A stretch of 64,000 nt of DNA from Nosocomiicoccus massiliensis (GCF_002871345.2 NZ_CP136964.1:186001-250000); one strand, 5' to 3'; positions 17,127 to 24,641 are shown, counted from the stretch's first letter. Notes: generated by a model not told the origin, from the sequence alone. Translations and numbers: made by a program.

Positions 17127-17177
17127 ATATTACACTATACGTTAAATAAAACAACCATAATTTACATAGTGTAATAT
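17127..17177. repeat. Inverted repeat upstream of the YkvI-type promoter
   Basis: ATATTACACTAT at 17127-17138 is exactly repeated in inverse at 17166-17177, separated by 27 bases. It starts six bases upstream of the -35 box. It may be a pair of operator half-sites. No equivalent is seen at the other paralogue. Confidence 0.6.
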
Positions 17178-17224
17178 TTCTCTGAAATTAGAAAAATGAT
17201 AGCGCATTAATGTCAAATAAAAAA

Positions 17225-17320
17225 GATAAACATTTAAAATAATGTTTATTTCGGTTGGTAGATAATATGATGAAGAATCCGACTAAAGTAAGAGAATTTT
17301 TACTTTTTTGAAAGTGAGGT
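17225..17320 (+). pseudogene. Decayed N-terminal piece of an LtrC/ArdC-like plasmid gene
   Basis: The first 73 bases are about 95% identical to 21976-22048. They encode VDNMMKNPTKVRE, which resembles the start of the LtrC/ArdC-like domain of staphylococcal plasmids. The frame stops after 14 codons. No usable ribosome site is present. The family assignment rests on my memory of the motif and is tentative. Confidence 0.4.
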
Positions 17321-17378
17321 TGCTGCAATTATCTATGCTTTACTCATTGGACTAACATAAAACTCAAAATATGTTTCA

Positions 17379-17726
17379 ATGCAAGGGATTAACAATCCAA
17401 GTATAATCTATCAACAGATTTTAGAAGTCGGTCAAAACACAGTTAAGATACCAAATGTAGTGTATACAGTAGATAATGATGAAGTAGGACTAAGATTTAA
17501 TCAAGATAAAATTGAAAATAATTTAGTTCACCGTGAACACGGAGAAATGCGGATATTTTTTGCTGTACCACCTAAAAGAGTAAATGTAAAAGATTGGAAT
17601 GATGAGTTAGTAAGAAGAAATGTACATGCTTATCAAGAACATGAGAAAAATATTCCATTAAGTAAGAAACAGTATTTACAAAATTACAGACATTTAGAGA
17701 GTAGTAGAGGTATGGAAATGAAATAA
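17379..17726 (+). pseudogene. C-terminal Toprim-like fragment of a plasmid protein
   Basis: A 115-codon open frame with no ribosome site. VVYTVDNDEVGLRF matches the DxD-containing strand of Toprim domains, and VNVKDWNDELVRR matches the KDWND motif that closes such domains in plasmid primase and LtrC/DUF3991-type proteins. The zinc-finger and first Toprim strand are missing, so it is best read as the tail of a truncated gene. A segment of it, 17415-17516, recurs at 18379-18480 with about 8 differences in 102 bases. Confidence 0.5.
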
Positions 17727-17736
17727 TCAGTAAATA

Positions 17737-17765
17737 TTGATAACAAAATTATTTTATATTATAAT
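17737..17765 (+). promoter_or_regulatory. Promoter of a probable small RNA
   Basis: TTGATA (17737-17742) and TATAAT (17760-17765) with an exact 17-base spacer. No start codon with a ribosome site follows before the terminator at 17860. Confidence 0.6.
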
Positions 17766-17771
17766 ATATGT

Positions 17772-17861
17772 ACATCTTCTTTTTTTCTAATTCTTTTATA
17801 GAATTAGAGATGATATTTATTTACAATTATAAAGATCGGTGCATAACGCATCGATCTTTTT
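17772..17861 (+). ncRNA. Probable small RNA, about 90 nt
   Basis: A good promoter is followed by a 9-bp hairpin (TCTAATTCT with its complement, around 17787-17810) and then by a terminator hairpin (AAGATCG paired with CGATCTT) with seven T residues ending near 17861. No coding frame is evident. It lies about 90 bases upstream of the Fst toxin promoter. Function unknown. Confidence 0.45.
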
Positions 17862-17931
17862 TTATATTCAAACACTACATATTGTTTTCTTTTGTGAAAT
17901 AAAAAGTAGACAGTATTACTCATCTGTTTAC

Positions 17932-17959
17932 TTCTCATATAGAATTTAATTGTTATAAT
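17932..17959 (+). promoter_or_regulatory. Promoter of the Fst-family toxin RNA
   Basis: TATAAT at 17954-17959 with TTCTCA at 17932-17937, 16 bases apart. The transcript would begin near 17966 and open with an 8-bp hairpin (CTTCCTGG paired with CCAGGAAG) that ends just before the GGAGG ribosome site. This resembles the translation-masking stem of par RNA I. Confidence 0.55.
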
Positions 17960-18014
17960 AATATAGTCGCCGTAACTTCCTGGCGAATATTTACCAGGAA
18001 GGAGGTGAAACACC

Positions 18015-18110
18015 ATGGAATTAATTTTTGTTAACATCATTGCCCCTATTATTGTTGGGGGTATCGTTGCGTACTTTGCGTATTGGTTACGTAATCGCAA
18101 TGATAAATAG
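18015..18110 (+). CDS. Type I toxin-antitoxin system Fst-family toxin, 31 residues
   Basis: The peptide begins MELIFVNIIAPIIVGG, spans the membrane once and ends in a charged tail (WLRNRNDK). This is the pattern of Fst/Ldr toxins of staphylococci and enterococci: the conserved proline lies early in the helix and a polar tail follows. GGAGGTG lies 7 bases before the ATG. Such peptides insert in the membrane when the antisense RNA is lost. The frame is too short for most gene finders. The whole locus matches the par architecture: toxin RNA, shared terminator, convergent antisense RNA, and direct repeats. Confidence 0.88.
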   Translation: MELIFVNIIAPIIVGGIVAYFAYWLRNRNDK

Positions 18111-18130
18111 GCGACAATAGCCAACACCAT

Positions 18131-18193
18131 AAAAAAGCCCTCACTATTGCGAGTAGTGAGGGCTTTGGTGAAGCCATGGAACTAATTTTTGTT
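18131..18193 (-). ncRNA. Antisense antitoxin RNA of the Fst/par locus (RNA II type)
   Basis: On the minus strand TTGCAA (18223-18228) and TATAAT (18200-18205) are 17 bases apart, giving a start near 18193. The RNA would run to the shared hairpin and end in the T run opposite 18131-18136, about 63 nt, the size of RNA II of pAD1 par. It carries the complement of CCATGGAACTAATTTTTGTT (18174-18193), nearly identical to the toxin start region at 18013-18032, so it can pair with the toxin mRNA start as well as the terminator. Confidence 0.75.
18134..18166. terminator. Shared bidirectional terminator of the Fst/par locus
   Basis: GCCCTCACTA at 18137-18146 pairs with 18154-18163, with an A run on the left and T residues on the right. 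Both toxin and antitoxin RNAs end here. Confidence 0.85.
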
Positions 18194-18194
18194 A
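18174..18194. repeat. Direct repeat of the toxin start region
   Basis: Bases 18174-18194 match 18013-18033 at 20 of 21 positions. In the par family such direct repeats give the antisense RNA its second pairing site. Confidence 0.75.
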
Positions 18195-18378
18195 TTTATA
18201 TTATACAATTTATATTAGTGACTTGCAATGTTCAAGCTATTTGACTTCTAAATTAAATATTTCCCCTTTTACGATATCTACCATTATATCTATCATCTTC
18301 ATATAACATTAATTATTAAATTGTTTATTTATTAGGTTTATAATACTGATTACTATTTTATTATGTACATAAAACGAA

Positions 18379-18519
18379 CAAATTTTAGAAGTTGGTCAAA
18401 ATACAGGAAAGATACCAAATGTAGTGTATGCAGTAGATAATGATGAAGTAGGATTAAAATTTAATCAAGATAAAATTGAACATATTTATTTTATATTAGG
18501 ACCTGAAAAAAGAAAATGA
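18379..18519 (+). pseudogene. Second partial copy of the Toprim-like fragment
   Basis: Bases 18379-18480 repeat 17415-17516 with about 92% identity and keep the frame around VDNDEVGLKF. The frame then diverges and stops near 18519. The rest of the 18195-18780 stretch contains no gene I can support. Confidence 0.5.
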
Positions 18520-18661
18520 AAGATGGTGAGCTGATAGAAAGAACTGAAAGTAAGGGTTTACATTAATCTGTCAATAGAGTAATCTCTATGTAAGAAGTAA
18601 TACTAATGAAAAATTAGGTTTAAAAGAAACTTCATTTTTTAACATAGAAATTAAAATATAA

Positions 18662-18779
18662 ATAACTTCCCAGTTCATCTTTTTAGAGATGGTAGCGTAT
18701 ACTGGATGCGGAAGTGACTACATCTATATATGTGGATAAAAATGATTTTTCTTTATTATATTGTCGAGGAGGGGTATTA
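18662..18779 (+). promoter_or_regulatory. Structured leader upstream of the exporter operon
   Basis: CCAGT (near 18668) can pair with ACTGG (near 18702) around an inner hairpin of CATCT and AGATG. A weak promoter-like pair (TGGATA and TTATAT, 17 apart) lies near 18730-18758, followed by GAGGAGGGG. These are candidate elements only. Confidence 0.3.
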
Positions 18780-18845
18780 ATGATTTATTTTCGAAATTAC
18801 TTTAATAAAAGATTTGTAGGAGATGAAGTATTTGGATTTTTGTAA
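18780..18845 (+). CDS. Small ORF of 21 codons overlapping the exporter start
   Basis: ATG 18780 sits six bases behind a very strong ribosome site, GAGGAGGGG. It encodes a basic, aromatic peptide starting MIYFRNYFNKRF and ending GDEVFGFL. It overlaps the first 23 bases of the exporter gene in another frame. It may be a translational-coupling leader, an exported peptide, or the broken start of another gene. I do not recognise a family. Confidence 0.4.
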   Translation: MIYFRNYFNKRFVGDEVFGFL

Positions 18846-20427
18846 AACGTTTATTTTTTATTACATTAAACCTTTTAAAAAAGAAAATTTTTTTATGCTA
18901 TGTATTATAGCACTTGGATCGTTGACTTTAACTGCTTGGGGCATTTCTAGTTCCTATGCGCTAACAAGTTTAGCAAATCATGACGTAAAAAAGTTCTACA
19001 TGTGGATATTAATCATGATAGTCTCTCTTATTATTTGGTCTCTTCAGATTCATTTAGATTCATGGTATTATACAAAAGTTGTTCAGAAAATGAATACTCA
19101 GATACGTATTGATATTGCAGAACATTTAGGAAATATTGAATATCAAGATTTTCATCAAAAGAGTAGTGGAGAGTATACCTCTTGGATGACAAATGATATT
19201 AATATGATTAATGATTATGGGTATGCAACTTTACAAATGATTATCACTCAAATTTTTACGATAACTTTTAGTAGTATCGCTCTTTTTTCATTTCATTTCA
19301 GTTTAAACATAGCGGTATTTTTCTTTGCTATTATTATGATTATCACACCCAAATTTTTTAGTAAATCAATGAATAGAAAAATTAATGAAGTATCAAATGC
19401 CAATGAAAAATTCACAAATTATTCTAATGATATATTCGATAAATACGATTTGTATTATAGTACAAATAATGAAAAAATACTTGTTGAAAAATTTGAAAAA
19501 GAATCATTAAAATTGGCGAATAAAAAAATATCTTTAGCCACTTTAACTGGATATATGTATGGTACTAATAATTTTGTTAGTTTAATAAGTCAAGTGGCTA
19601 TTTTACTAGTTGCTGCATTGTTATTTTTTAAAAATATCGCCCCAATTGGTACGATTACAGCAGCACAATATTTTTCTGCAACTATTTTTACTAGTTTGAT
19701 GGGGATTAGTTCAAATTATGTAGAGTTAAAAACAACGCAACCAATATTTGAGAAGTTTTTCAAAAGTAAGAGAAGAGTAAATAATAAGGAAGAACTATTA
19801 ACTATTTCACAAGGCATTGAATTTTCAAATGTTAGTTTTAAATATGATGATGAAGTTGTGCTTGATAATGTGAATTTAAAATTTGAGCCTGGTAAAAAGT
19901 ATGCGTTAGTAGGACCATCTGGATCGGGAAAATCAACGATTTTGAAGCTGTTGATGGGATTCATAAATGATTATGATGGCGCAATAACAGTTGATGGAAA
20001 AGATGTAAAAACATTTTCAAAAGATTCCTGGGTGAATAAATTTACATACCTTGAACAAAAATCTCCAATTATAGTTGGCACATTATTAGAGAATATTGAT
20101 ATTTCAAACACTAATAACCAAATAGATATTGCTAATTTGATGGATAGAGTTGGATTAAGTGAATGGACAATAGATAAGGATGTCTCGAGTTATATCATTA
20201 ATGAAAATATTTTATCTGGTGGACAAAAACAGAAAATTGCATATGCGAGATCTTTAATTAGAGATACAGAGATTATATTATTTGATGAAGGCACATCCGC
20301 TTTAGATAGAGAAAGTGCTTCTATTATAGAGGAAGATATTTTAAATAGTAATAAAACAGTGATAATAATATCGCATCACTTAACAGATGACATAAAAAGT
20401 AGATTAGATACTATTTATTACTTGTAA
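18823..20427 (+). CDS. ABC exporter, fused permease and ATPase
   Basis: A 534-residue half-transporter. The N-terminal 300 residues hold about six membrane segments of the type I exporter fold. The ATPase has Walker A GPSGSGKS, signature LSGGQKQK, Walker B IILFDEGTS and the switch histidine in IIISHH. There is no N-terminal peptidase domain, so any peptide substrate would not be cleaved by it. GTAGGAG precedes the ATG, which overlaps the small ORF. Codon use is more AT-rich than in the flanking core genes. A second exporter gene faces it from 23.9 kb. Confidence 0.85.
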   Translation: MKYLDFCKTFIFYYIKPFKKENFFMLCIIALGSLTLTAWGISSSYALTSLANHDVKKFYMWILIMIVSLIIWSLQIHLDSWYYTKVVQKMNTQIRIDIAEHLGNIEYQDFHQKSSGEYTSWMTNDINMINDYGYATLQMIITQIFTITFSSIALFSFHFSLNIAVFFFAIIMIITPKFFSKSMNRKINEVSNANEKFTNYSNDIFDKYDLYYSTNNEKILVEKFEKESLKLANKKISLATLTGYMYGTNNFVSLISQVAILLVAALLFFKNIAPIGTITAAQYFSATIFTSLMGISSNYVELKTTQPIFEKFFKSKRRVNNKEELLTISQGIEFSNVSFKYDDEVVLDNVNLKFEPGKKYALVGPSGSGKSTILKLLMGFINDYDGAITVDGKDVKTFSKDSWVNKFTYLEQKSPIIVGTLLENIDISNTNNQIDIANLMDRVGLSEWTIDKDVSSYIINENILSGGQKQKIAYARSLIRDTEIILFDEGTSALDRESASIIEEDILNSNKTVIIISHHLTDDIKSRLDTIYYL

Positions 20428-20484
20428 AATATTTTAAAGTGCATTATGGGACGTAAAATTTATTAGTAAGAAGATGGTGAATAT

Positions 20485-21468
20485 ATGGATTACGGTATTC
20501 GTGAATATTCGAATAAAAATGATTTAGATATAAATAAAGTCGGAAGAGTTATTGTAAAGTATGGTCATTACTATGATATATACTTAAATAATAATATATA
20601 TAGAAAAGTAATGGCAGTAAACCAAATTTCTAGCGATCAAGTATTCGTTGGGGATTTTGTTCATGTTGTGAATTTAGATGATGAACACTATATTGTAGAA
20701 GTATTAAAGCGTAGAAATGTGGTTTCTAAAGAAGCAAGTACAACAATGAAGTCGTATCATGATAAAAGTAAAGAACAAATACTAGCAACTAATGTTGACA
20801 ACGTGTTTATACTTATTGCAGCAGATCAAAAGTTTACAATTGGTAAATTAGAAAGATATATTTTAACTTTTAAAAAGAAAGATATTCATTTAAATATTGT
20901 TATCACTAAAGCAGATTATAGAGATAAGACAGAAAGTATTCGTAAAGAAATAAATAAGTTTTATCCAGAATTAAATATCTTTTTATTGTCTAATTTTAAT
21001 GCTGATAATATTGAAGACTTTAAACAATTAATTCAGAAAAATTCAATTTCTATTTTATTAGGAGCTTCAGGAGTAGGAAAGTCAACGTTATTTAATAATT
21101 TATTCAGTCAAGACAACCAACACACGCAATCAGTGCGTACGGATGGGAAAGGTAAACATACTACAACACATACTCAAATGCTATATAATGACTTGTTAAA
21201 TGCATATATCATAGATACACCAGGTTTTAAAACAATTAATGCGGTACATTCTGTAGATGAGTCCATTCTTTTTTCTGACATTATGAAGTTATCTAAATAC
21301 TGTAAATTTAGAGATTGTACACATTCACATGAACCAGGTTGTGCTGTAAAGAAAGCAATAAATGAAGGCGATATTAGCGAAGATTACTATGAACGATATT
21401 TAGAAAATAAAAGAATTATCGACGGACAGATACGTCATCAAAAACAAAAAGAAAGGAAGCATAAATAA
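20485..21468 (+). CDS. RsgA-type circularly permuted GTPase, probably an accessory paralogue
   Basis: A 327-residue protein with an N-terminal OB-like domain. The circularly permuted GTPase has G4 TKAD, then G1 GASGVGKS and G3 DTPG, and a zinc motif follows, CKFRDCTHSHEPGC. RsgA matures the 30S subunit. The housekeeping copy of this family normally lies with the PrkC/Stp genes, which are not here, and the AT-rich sequence suggests an acquired copy. It follows the exporter by 57 bases with no terminator. A protective role for the ribosome is conjecture. Confidence 0.8.
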   Translation: MDYGIREYSNKNDLDINKVGRVIVKYGHYYDIYLNNNIYRKVMAVNQISSDQVFVGDFVHVVNLDDEHYIVEVLKRRNVVSKEASTTMKSYHDKSKEQILATNVDNVFILIAADQKFTIGKLERYILTFKKKDIHLNIVITKADYRDKTESIRKEINKFYPELNIFLLSNFNADNIEDFKQLIQKNSISILLGASGVGKSTLFNNLFSQDNQHTQSVRTDGKGKHTTTHTQMLYNDLLNAYIIDTPGFKTINAVHSVDESILFSDIMKLSKYCKFRDCTHSHEPGCAVKKAINEGDISEDYYERYLENKRIIDGQIRHQKQKERKHK

Positions 21469-21491
21469 TGTTTATGCTTCCTTTCTTTTTG
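21448..21491 (+). terminator. Terminator after the RsgA paralogue
   Basis: An 18-bp perfect stem (21448-21465 with 21471-21488) and a 5-base loop that includes the stop codon, then TTT. Confidence 0.9.
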
Positions 21492-21635
21492 AGGTCTATC
21501 TTAGATTTTTAAAGTTAGTTTTATATTATTCTTTTTCTAATTAAAGGCATATGACCTTTTAATAAATGAATTTTATTACTTATTAAACGGTTATTTTTTA
21601 TTGTTTTAAAGTTCATTTACTCAGTATAATTATAT

Positions 21636-21833
21636 ATGTACAAATACTATTTATGTTATTGTTTTTTGTCTATAAAATTAAGTTTCTACCATACGTTAGA
21701 AGGAGCACTTGATTATTTATTAGTAGATGATGAGTTTAAATTATTAGAAACAGATATTAACATGATGACACAAACAATTAATGAATTTTATATAGGCGAT
21801 TTAAAAGAGTTAATGATTTATAACTATTACTAA
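21636..21833 (+). pseudogene. Unrecognised short ORF, probable gene fragment
   Basis: A 65-codon open frame. The part after a weak AGAAGGAG site reads DYLLVDDEFKLLETDINMMT and looks protein-like and acidic. It lies between the RsgA terminator and an IS-derived element among decayed sequence, so I read it as a remnant. No family is recognised. Confidence 0.3.
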
Positions 21834-21858
21834 AGCAAGGCGCTCTATAGAGTGCTAT

Positions 21859-21974
21859 CAGAATGTAGACGAACCGTTTTCAGAATTTAAAATAGGTTCG
21901 TCTTTTCTAAGCTTACATATAAGTTGTAAAAAAGCTGTAAACGTCATCTCATATGAGACTTTGTCTACAGCTTG
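21859..21974 (-). mobile_element. MITE-like derivative of the IS1182-family element, 116 bp
   Basis: The left end reads CAGAATGTAGACGAA, 14 of 15 matching the right end of the IS at 9820. The right end, read inward, reads CAAGCTGTAGACAAA, 14 of 15 matching its left end. The interior is only the two end hairpins with no transposase. The orientation is opposite to the full element. It is flanked by a hairpin on each side: GCGCTCTATAGAGTGC at 21840-21855 and ATAAACATTG paired with CAATGTTTAT at 21977-22000. Confidence 0.75.
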
Positions 21975-21975
21975 A

Positions 21976-22260
21976 GATAAACATTGAAAACAATGTTTAT
22001 TTCAGTTGGTAGATAATATGATGAAAAATCCGACTAAAGTAAGAGAATATTTAATTTATGTAAAGAATTTATCCAACAAGACGAGAGAAATAATGCCGTT
22101 TATGTATGGTGAATAAGGGACAATTTGTTGGACATAACTCAGAGGGGAATTATAAGAAAAAAGATGGTAGAAGATACGGTTTTATTTCATTTAAGATAAA
22201 TCCTAACAAAAATAATAAAAATATTTGTAGTAATTTAGAGTTTACTAAGGACTCCCTTAC
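21976..22260 (+). pseudogene. Decayed LtrC/ArdC-like gene remnants, second copy
   Basis: Bases 21976-22048 repeat 17225-17297. A 32-codon frame, 22018-22116, starts MMKNPTKVREYL and stops. Downstream, other frames hold protein-like stretches such as GQFVGHNSEGNYKKKDGRR without starts. This fits a frameshifted plasmid gene remnant. Assignment to LtrC is tentative. Confidence 0.4.
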
Positions 22261-22284
22261 TTTTTAGAGTAAGAGAGTCTTTAG
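22250..22284. terminator. Hairpin between the remnant and the second exporter gene
   Basis: GACTCCCTTACT at 22250-22261 pairs with 22268-22279 with one mismatch, then TTT. It may serve as a terminator for the minus-strand exporter. Confidence 0.5.
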
Positions 22285-22352
22285 TATTTAAGATATTAAA
22301 TCTAATTTAGTCGACTATTAAAACATATCTTTCATAATATAATTTAAAATAA

Positions 22353-23933
22353 TTAATTGTGATTAATTTTAATTTCTTTATTACAAAATTCTTTAACTGA
22401 TAAATCATGAGAAATGATAAATACTATTTTATTTTTCATGTTATTAAGTACTGTATTTAAGATAATATTTTGTGATTTTTTATCGATATTACTAGTCACT
22501 TCATCTAATATCACAACATCATAATCTTCTATTAACAATCTAGCCAGCATTACTCTTTGTTTCTCTCCACCAGATAAATTATTACCTTGATCTAATAATT
22601 TATCGTCTAAGTCGTGATTATTCAGAATAGATTTCATTAATTCAGAATCCTTTAAATTATTCCAATTATAATTATCATTCTCATATCCATAACGAATGTT
22701 ATCTTTTAAAGTAAACGGTAAAATAGCATTTTCTTGAGATAAATAGAACATATGACTTCTTAAAGATAGAGTGTTTATATCTTCTAAGTTATAGTCGTTG
22801 ATACATATACCTGTAGAATCTCTGAACTTTAATAAAGCTTTCATTAAACTACTTTTTCCTGACCCTGAAGGACCATCTACATAGATGATGTCCCCAGGAG
22901 AAAAAGTTGTATTTATTTTATGAGAAATCTTTTTATTAGCAATATCGAATTCAACTTTACCAAAATATATAGATTTAATACTTTTTATGTTAAAATCTTT
23001 TTGTTCTTCTTGTTCATTAATAATACATTCATTTACAAATTCTTTTGATACTATTAAATCTCTATATTCTAAGTTTACATTTGTGAATCCTTGAAGTGCA
23101 GTAAAAAATATTGGAACCACGACACTTGCAACGACTAAATCTCCTATTTGTGTTTTTCCTGTAAATATTAAGTAAGCTAAGACAAGAAACATTAGATTCT
23201 GAACAAAACTATTGATTAATTTGATAATTAAACTTCTACTCTGACCAAACTTATTTACGTTTGCCATTGAGTCGTATATTCTATAAATTGACGGAGAGAT
23301 TAAATTTTCTATTCTTTTATAATCACTTTCTTGTTTAACCATATCAATATTTTTAAAAACAGCTATTAAATCTTTGTAGCCTGAAGATGTTTCTTTTTGC
23401 ATAATTTTACTTTTTTCATGGAGTTTTTTATTAATAAATTTATAGCCTAAATAATTGATAGGAACTAGAGATAATAGCATTAGAAAAAGGTAGATATTTA
23501 TAAAACCAATAAGTGTAAGAGAAACAATGAGTATTATTATATTGCTTATAATACCTACCAGACTATTGATTAAAAATAGATATAAGTTATTAACAACTTG
23601 AGCAATACAATCAATTAAATAGGATGAACCTTGATTTAATATTGAATCGTATTTCATATTAAATAGCTTTGAATATAACTCCTTAGAATAATCAACATTA
23701 AATTTTAATGCAAAATTCTCTCGTATAATTACCATTAAAATTTGAATTGCATATGTAGCAAACATAAATACAATAAGCAGTGTAAAATTATAAGTATTAA
23801 TCTTATAATCATTATTAAAAATATTAGATAATACAATAGGAACAGAAACAGTCAATATAGATGTAAATAGAGTAAGAATAAAAGTAATAATGACAAATTT
23901 TTTATTTTTTAAAAGTATATCTTTCATATTCAT
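22353..23933 (-). CDS. ABC exporter, fused permease and ATPase (second)
   Basis: A 526-residue half-transporter with an N-terminal membrane domain. The ATPase has Walker A GPSGSGKS, signature LSGGEKQR, Walker B VVILDEVTS and IISHDLS. It lacks a peptidase domain. It is only distantly similar to the exporter at 18823, but has the same layout and faces it. The two could form a heterodimer or handle different cargo. AAGGA precedes ATG 23933, and an in-frame ATG six bases later is an alternative start. The gene is strongly AT-rich. Confidence 0.85.
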   Translation of the reverse strand: MNMKDILLKNKKFVIITFILTLFTSILTVSVPIVLSNIFNNDYKINTYNFTLLIVFMFATYAIQILMVIIRENFALKFNVDYSKELYSKLFNMKYDSILNQGSSYLIDCIAQVVNNLYLFLINSLVGIISNIIILIVSLTLIGFINIYLFLMLLSLVPINYLGYKFINKKLHEKSKIMQKETSSGYKDLIAVFKNIDMVKQESDYKRIENLISPSIYRIYDSMANVNKFGQSRSLIIKLINSFVQNLMFLVLAYLIFTGKTQIGDLVVASVVVPIFFTALQGFTNVNLEYRDLIVSKEFVNECIINEQEEQKDFNIKSIKSIYFGKVEFDIANKKISHKINTTFSPGDIIYVDGPSGSGKSSLMKALLKFRDSTGICINDYNLEDINTLSLRSHMFYLSQENAILPFTLKDNIRYGYENDNYNWNNLKDSELMKSILNNHDLDDKLLDQGNNLSGGEKQRVMLARLLIEDYDVVILDEVTSNIDKKSQNIILNTVLNNMKNKIVFIISHDLSVKEFCNKEIKINHN

Positions 23934-24063
23934 TTTTCCTTTTTAGTTTATAATCCGGTCTACTATTATTATGAGGAGAATTATCTACTTCATCTTTAAA
24001 ATAATATATGAATCGAGGTACCTTAATATAATATGATTTATATCTAAATATATTTGTAATTAT
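23902..24063 (-). other. Possible overlapping small ORF upstream of the second exporter
   Basis: On the minus strand a strong CAGGAGGAAAG site (24067-24077) is followed by an open frame of about 53 codons that could start only at ATA or ATT. It ends inside the exporter gene in another frame. It is basic and tyrosine-rich and includes YYFKDEVDNSPHNNSR. A TATAAT box lies upstream near 24105. With no normal start codon this stays a candidate. The rest of 23934-24253 holds nothing I recognise. Confidence 0.25.
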
Positions 24064-24253
24064 ATTCTTTCCTCCTGAAGTACAACCATATATTTTTGCG
24101 TTACATTATAATAAATGAATTTTGTTTTCTTTTAGATGTATTAAATTTTTTAATACTTACAAATAAAAAAACTCCCTTTTATATTAATTTGAAGTAACCC
24201 TCTTTTAATTGATTAATTAAATTGATTCATTATAATAAATTATATCATTTAAA

Positions 24254-24562
24254 ATGAAAAGAGGAATATATATATTAACTTACAATGTTTTCTTGCTTAT
24301 ATATTTTTTCATAATACTTAATCTAATTGGAGTTATAACTTATTTGTATACAAATAAAAAGAATGATAGACCTATAATTATTCTTATAGGCACATTAACA
24401 TTAACTATAATATGTATATTATTAAATTTTACATCTGGAGAATTAATGGATGAATATATATTTGAGGACAATACATTGCATTTTTATGCTTCTGTCATAG
24501 TTTATTTTCTACAATTAATAGTTTTAATATTATATTTAAAAAAATTTCGTTACAGTGATTAA
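24254..24562 (+). CDS. Hypothetical small membrane protein
   Basis: A 102-residue open frame with three strongly hydrophobic segments (about residues 7-30, 40-60 and 78-95) and an acidic loop between the second and third. No clear ribosome site precedes the ATG. It lies between the second exporter and the lexA region and is very AT-rich. No family is recognised; an immunity-type protein for a nearby peptide system would be a guess. Confidence 0.45.
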   Translation: MKRGIYILTYNVFLLIYFFIILNLIGVITYLYTNKKNDRPIIILIGTLTLTIICILLNFTSGELMDEYIFEDNTLHFYASVIVYFLQLIVLILYLKKFRYSD

Positions 24563-24593
24563 GAAACTATCTTAGAAGTAAATTATATTTTAT

Positions 24594-24641
24594 AAAAAAG
24601 GCTGTAAACGTCATCTCATTTGAGACTTTGTCTACAGCCTG
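24594..24641 (-). mobile_element. Solo left end of the IS1182-family element
   Basis: Read on the minus strand, this is the left end of the IS at 9820, including the CAGGCTGTAGACAAAG repeat and the internal hairpin with its T run. No right end or transposase is nearby. It abuts the lexA hairpin. It now serves as the lexA terminator. Confidence 0.75.

Noticed and set aside
17804..18130. Minus-strand ORF of 108 codons across the toxin locus
   Set aside because: It runs antisense to the Fst toxin and its terminators, has no ribosome site, and its translation is not protein-like.
21636..21833. Functional small gene with an IS-adjacent promoter
   Set aside because: It has no convincing start or ribosome site at its first codon and sits among remnants, so it is listed as a fragment.
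18823..23933. Bacteriocin cluster with a peptidase-containing exporter
   Set aside because: Neither exporter has an N-terminal C39 peptidase, and no leader peptide with a double-glycine site, modification enzyme or sensor kinase was found. Only the weaker peptide-export hypothesis is kept.
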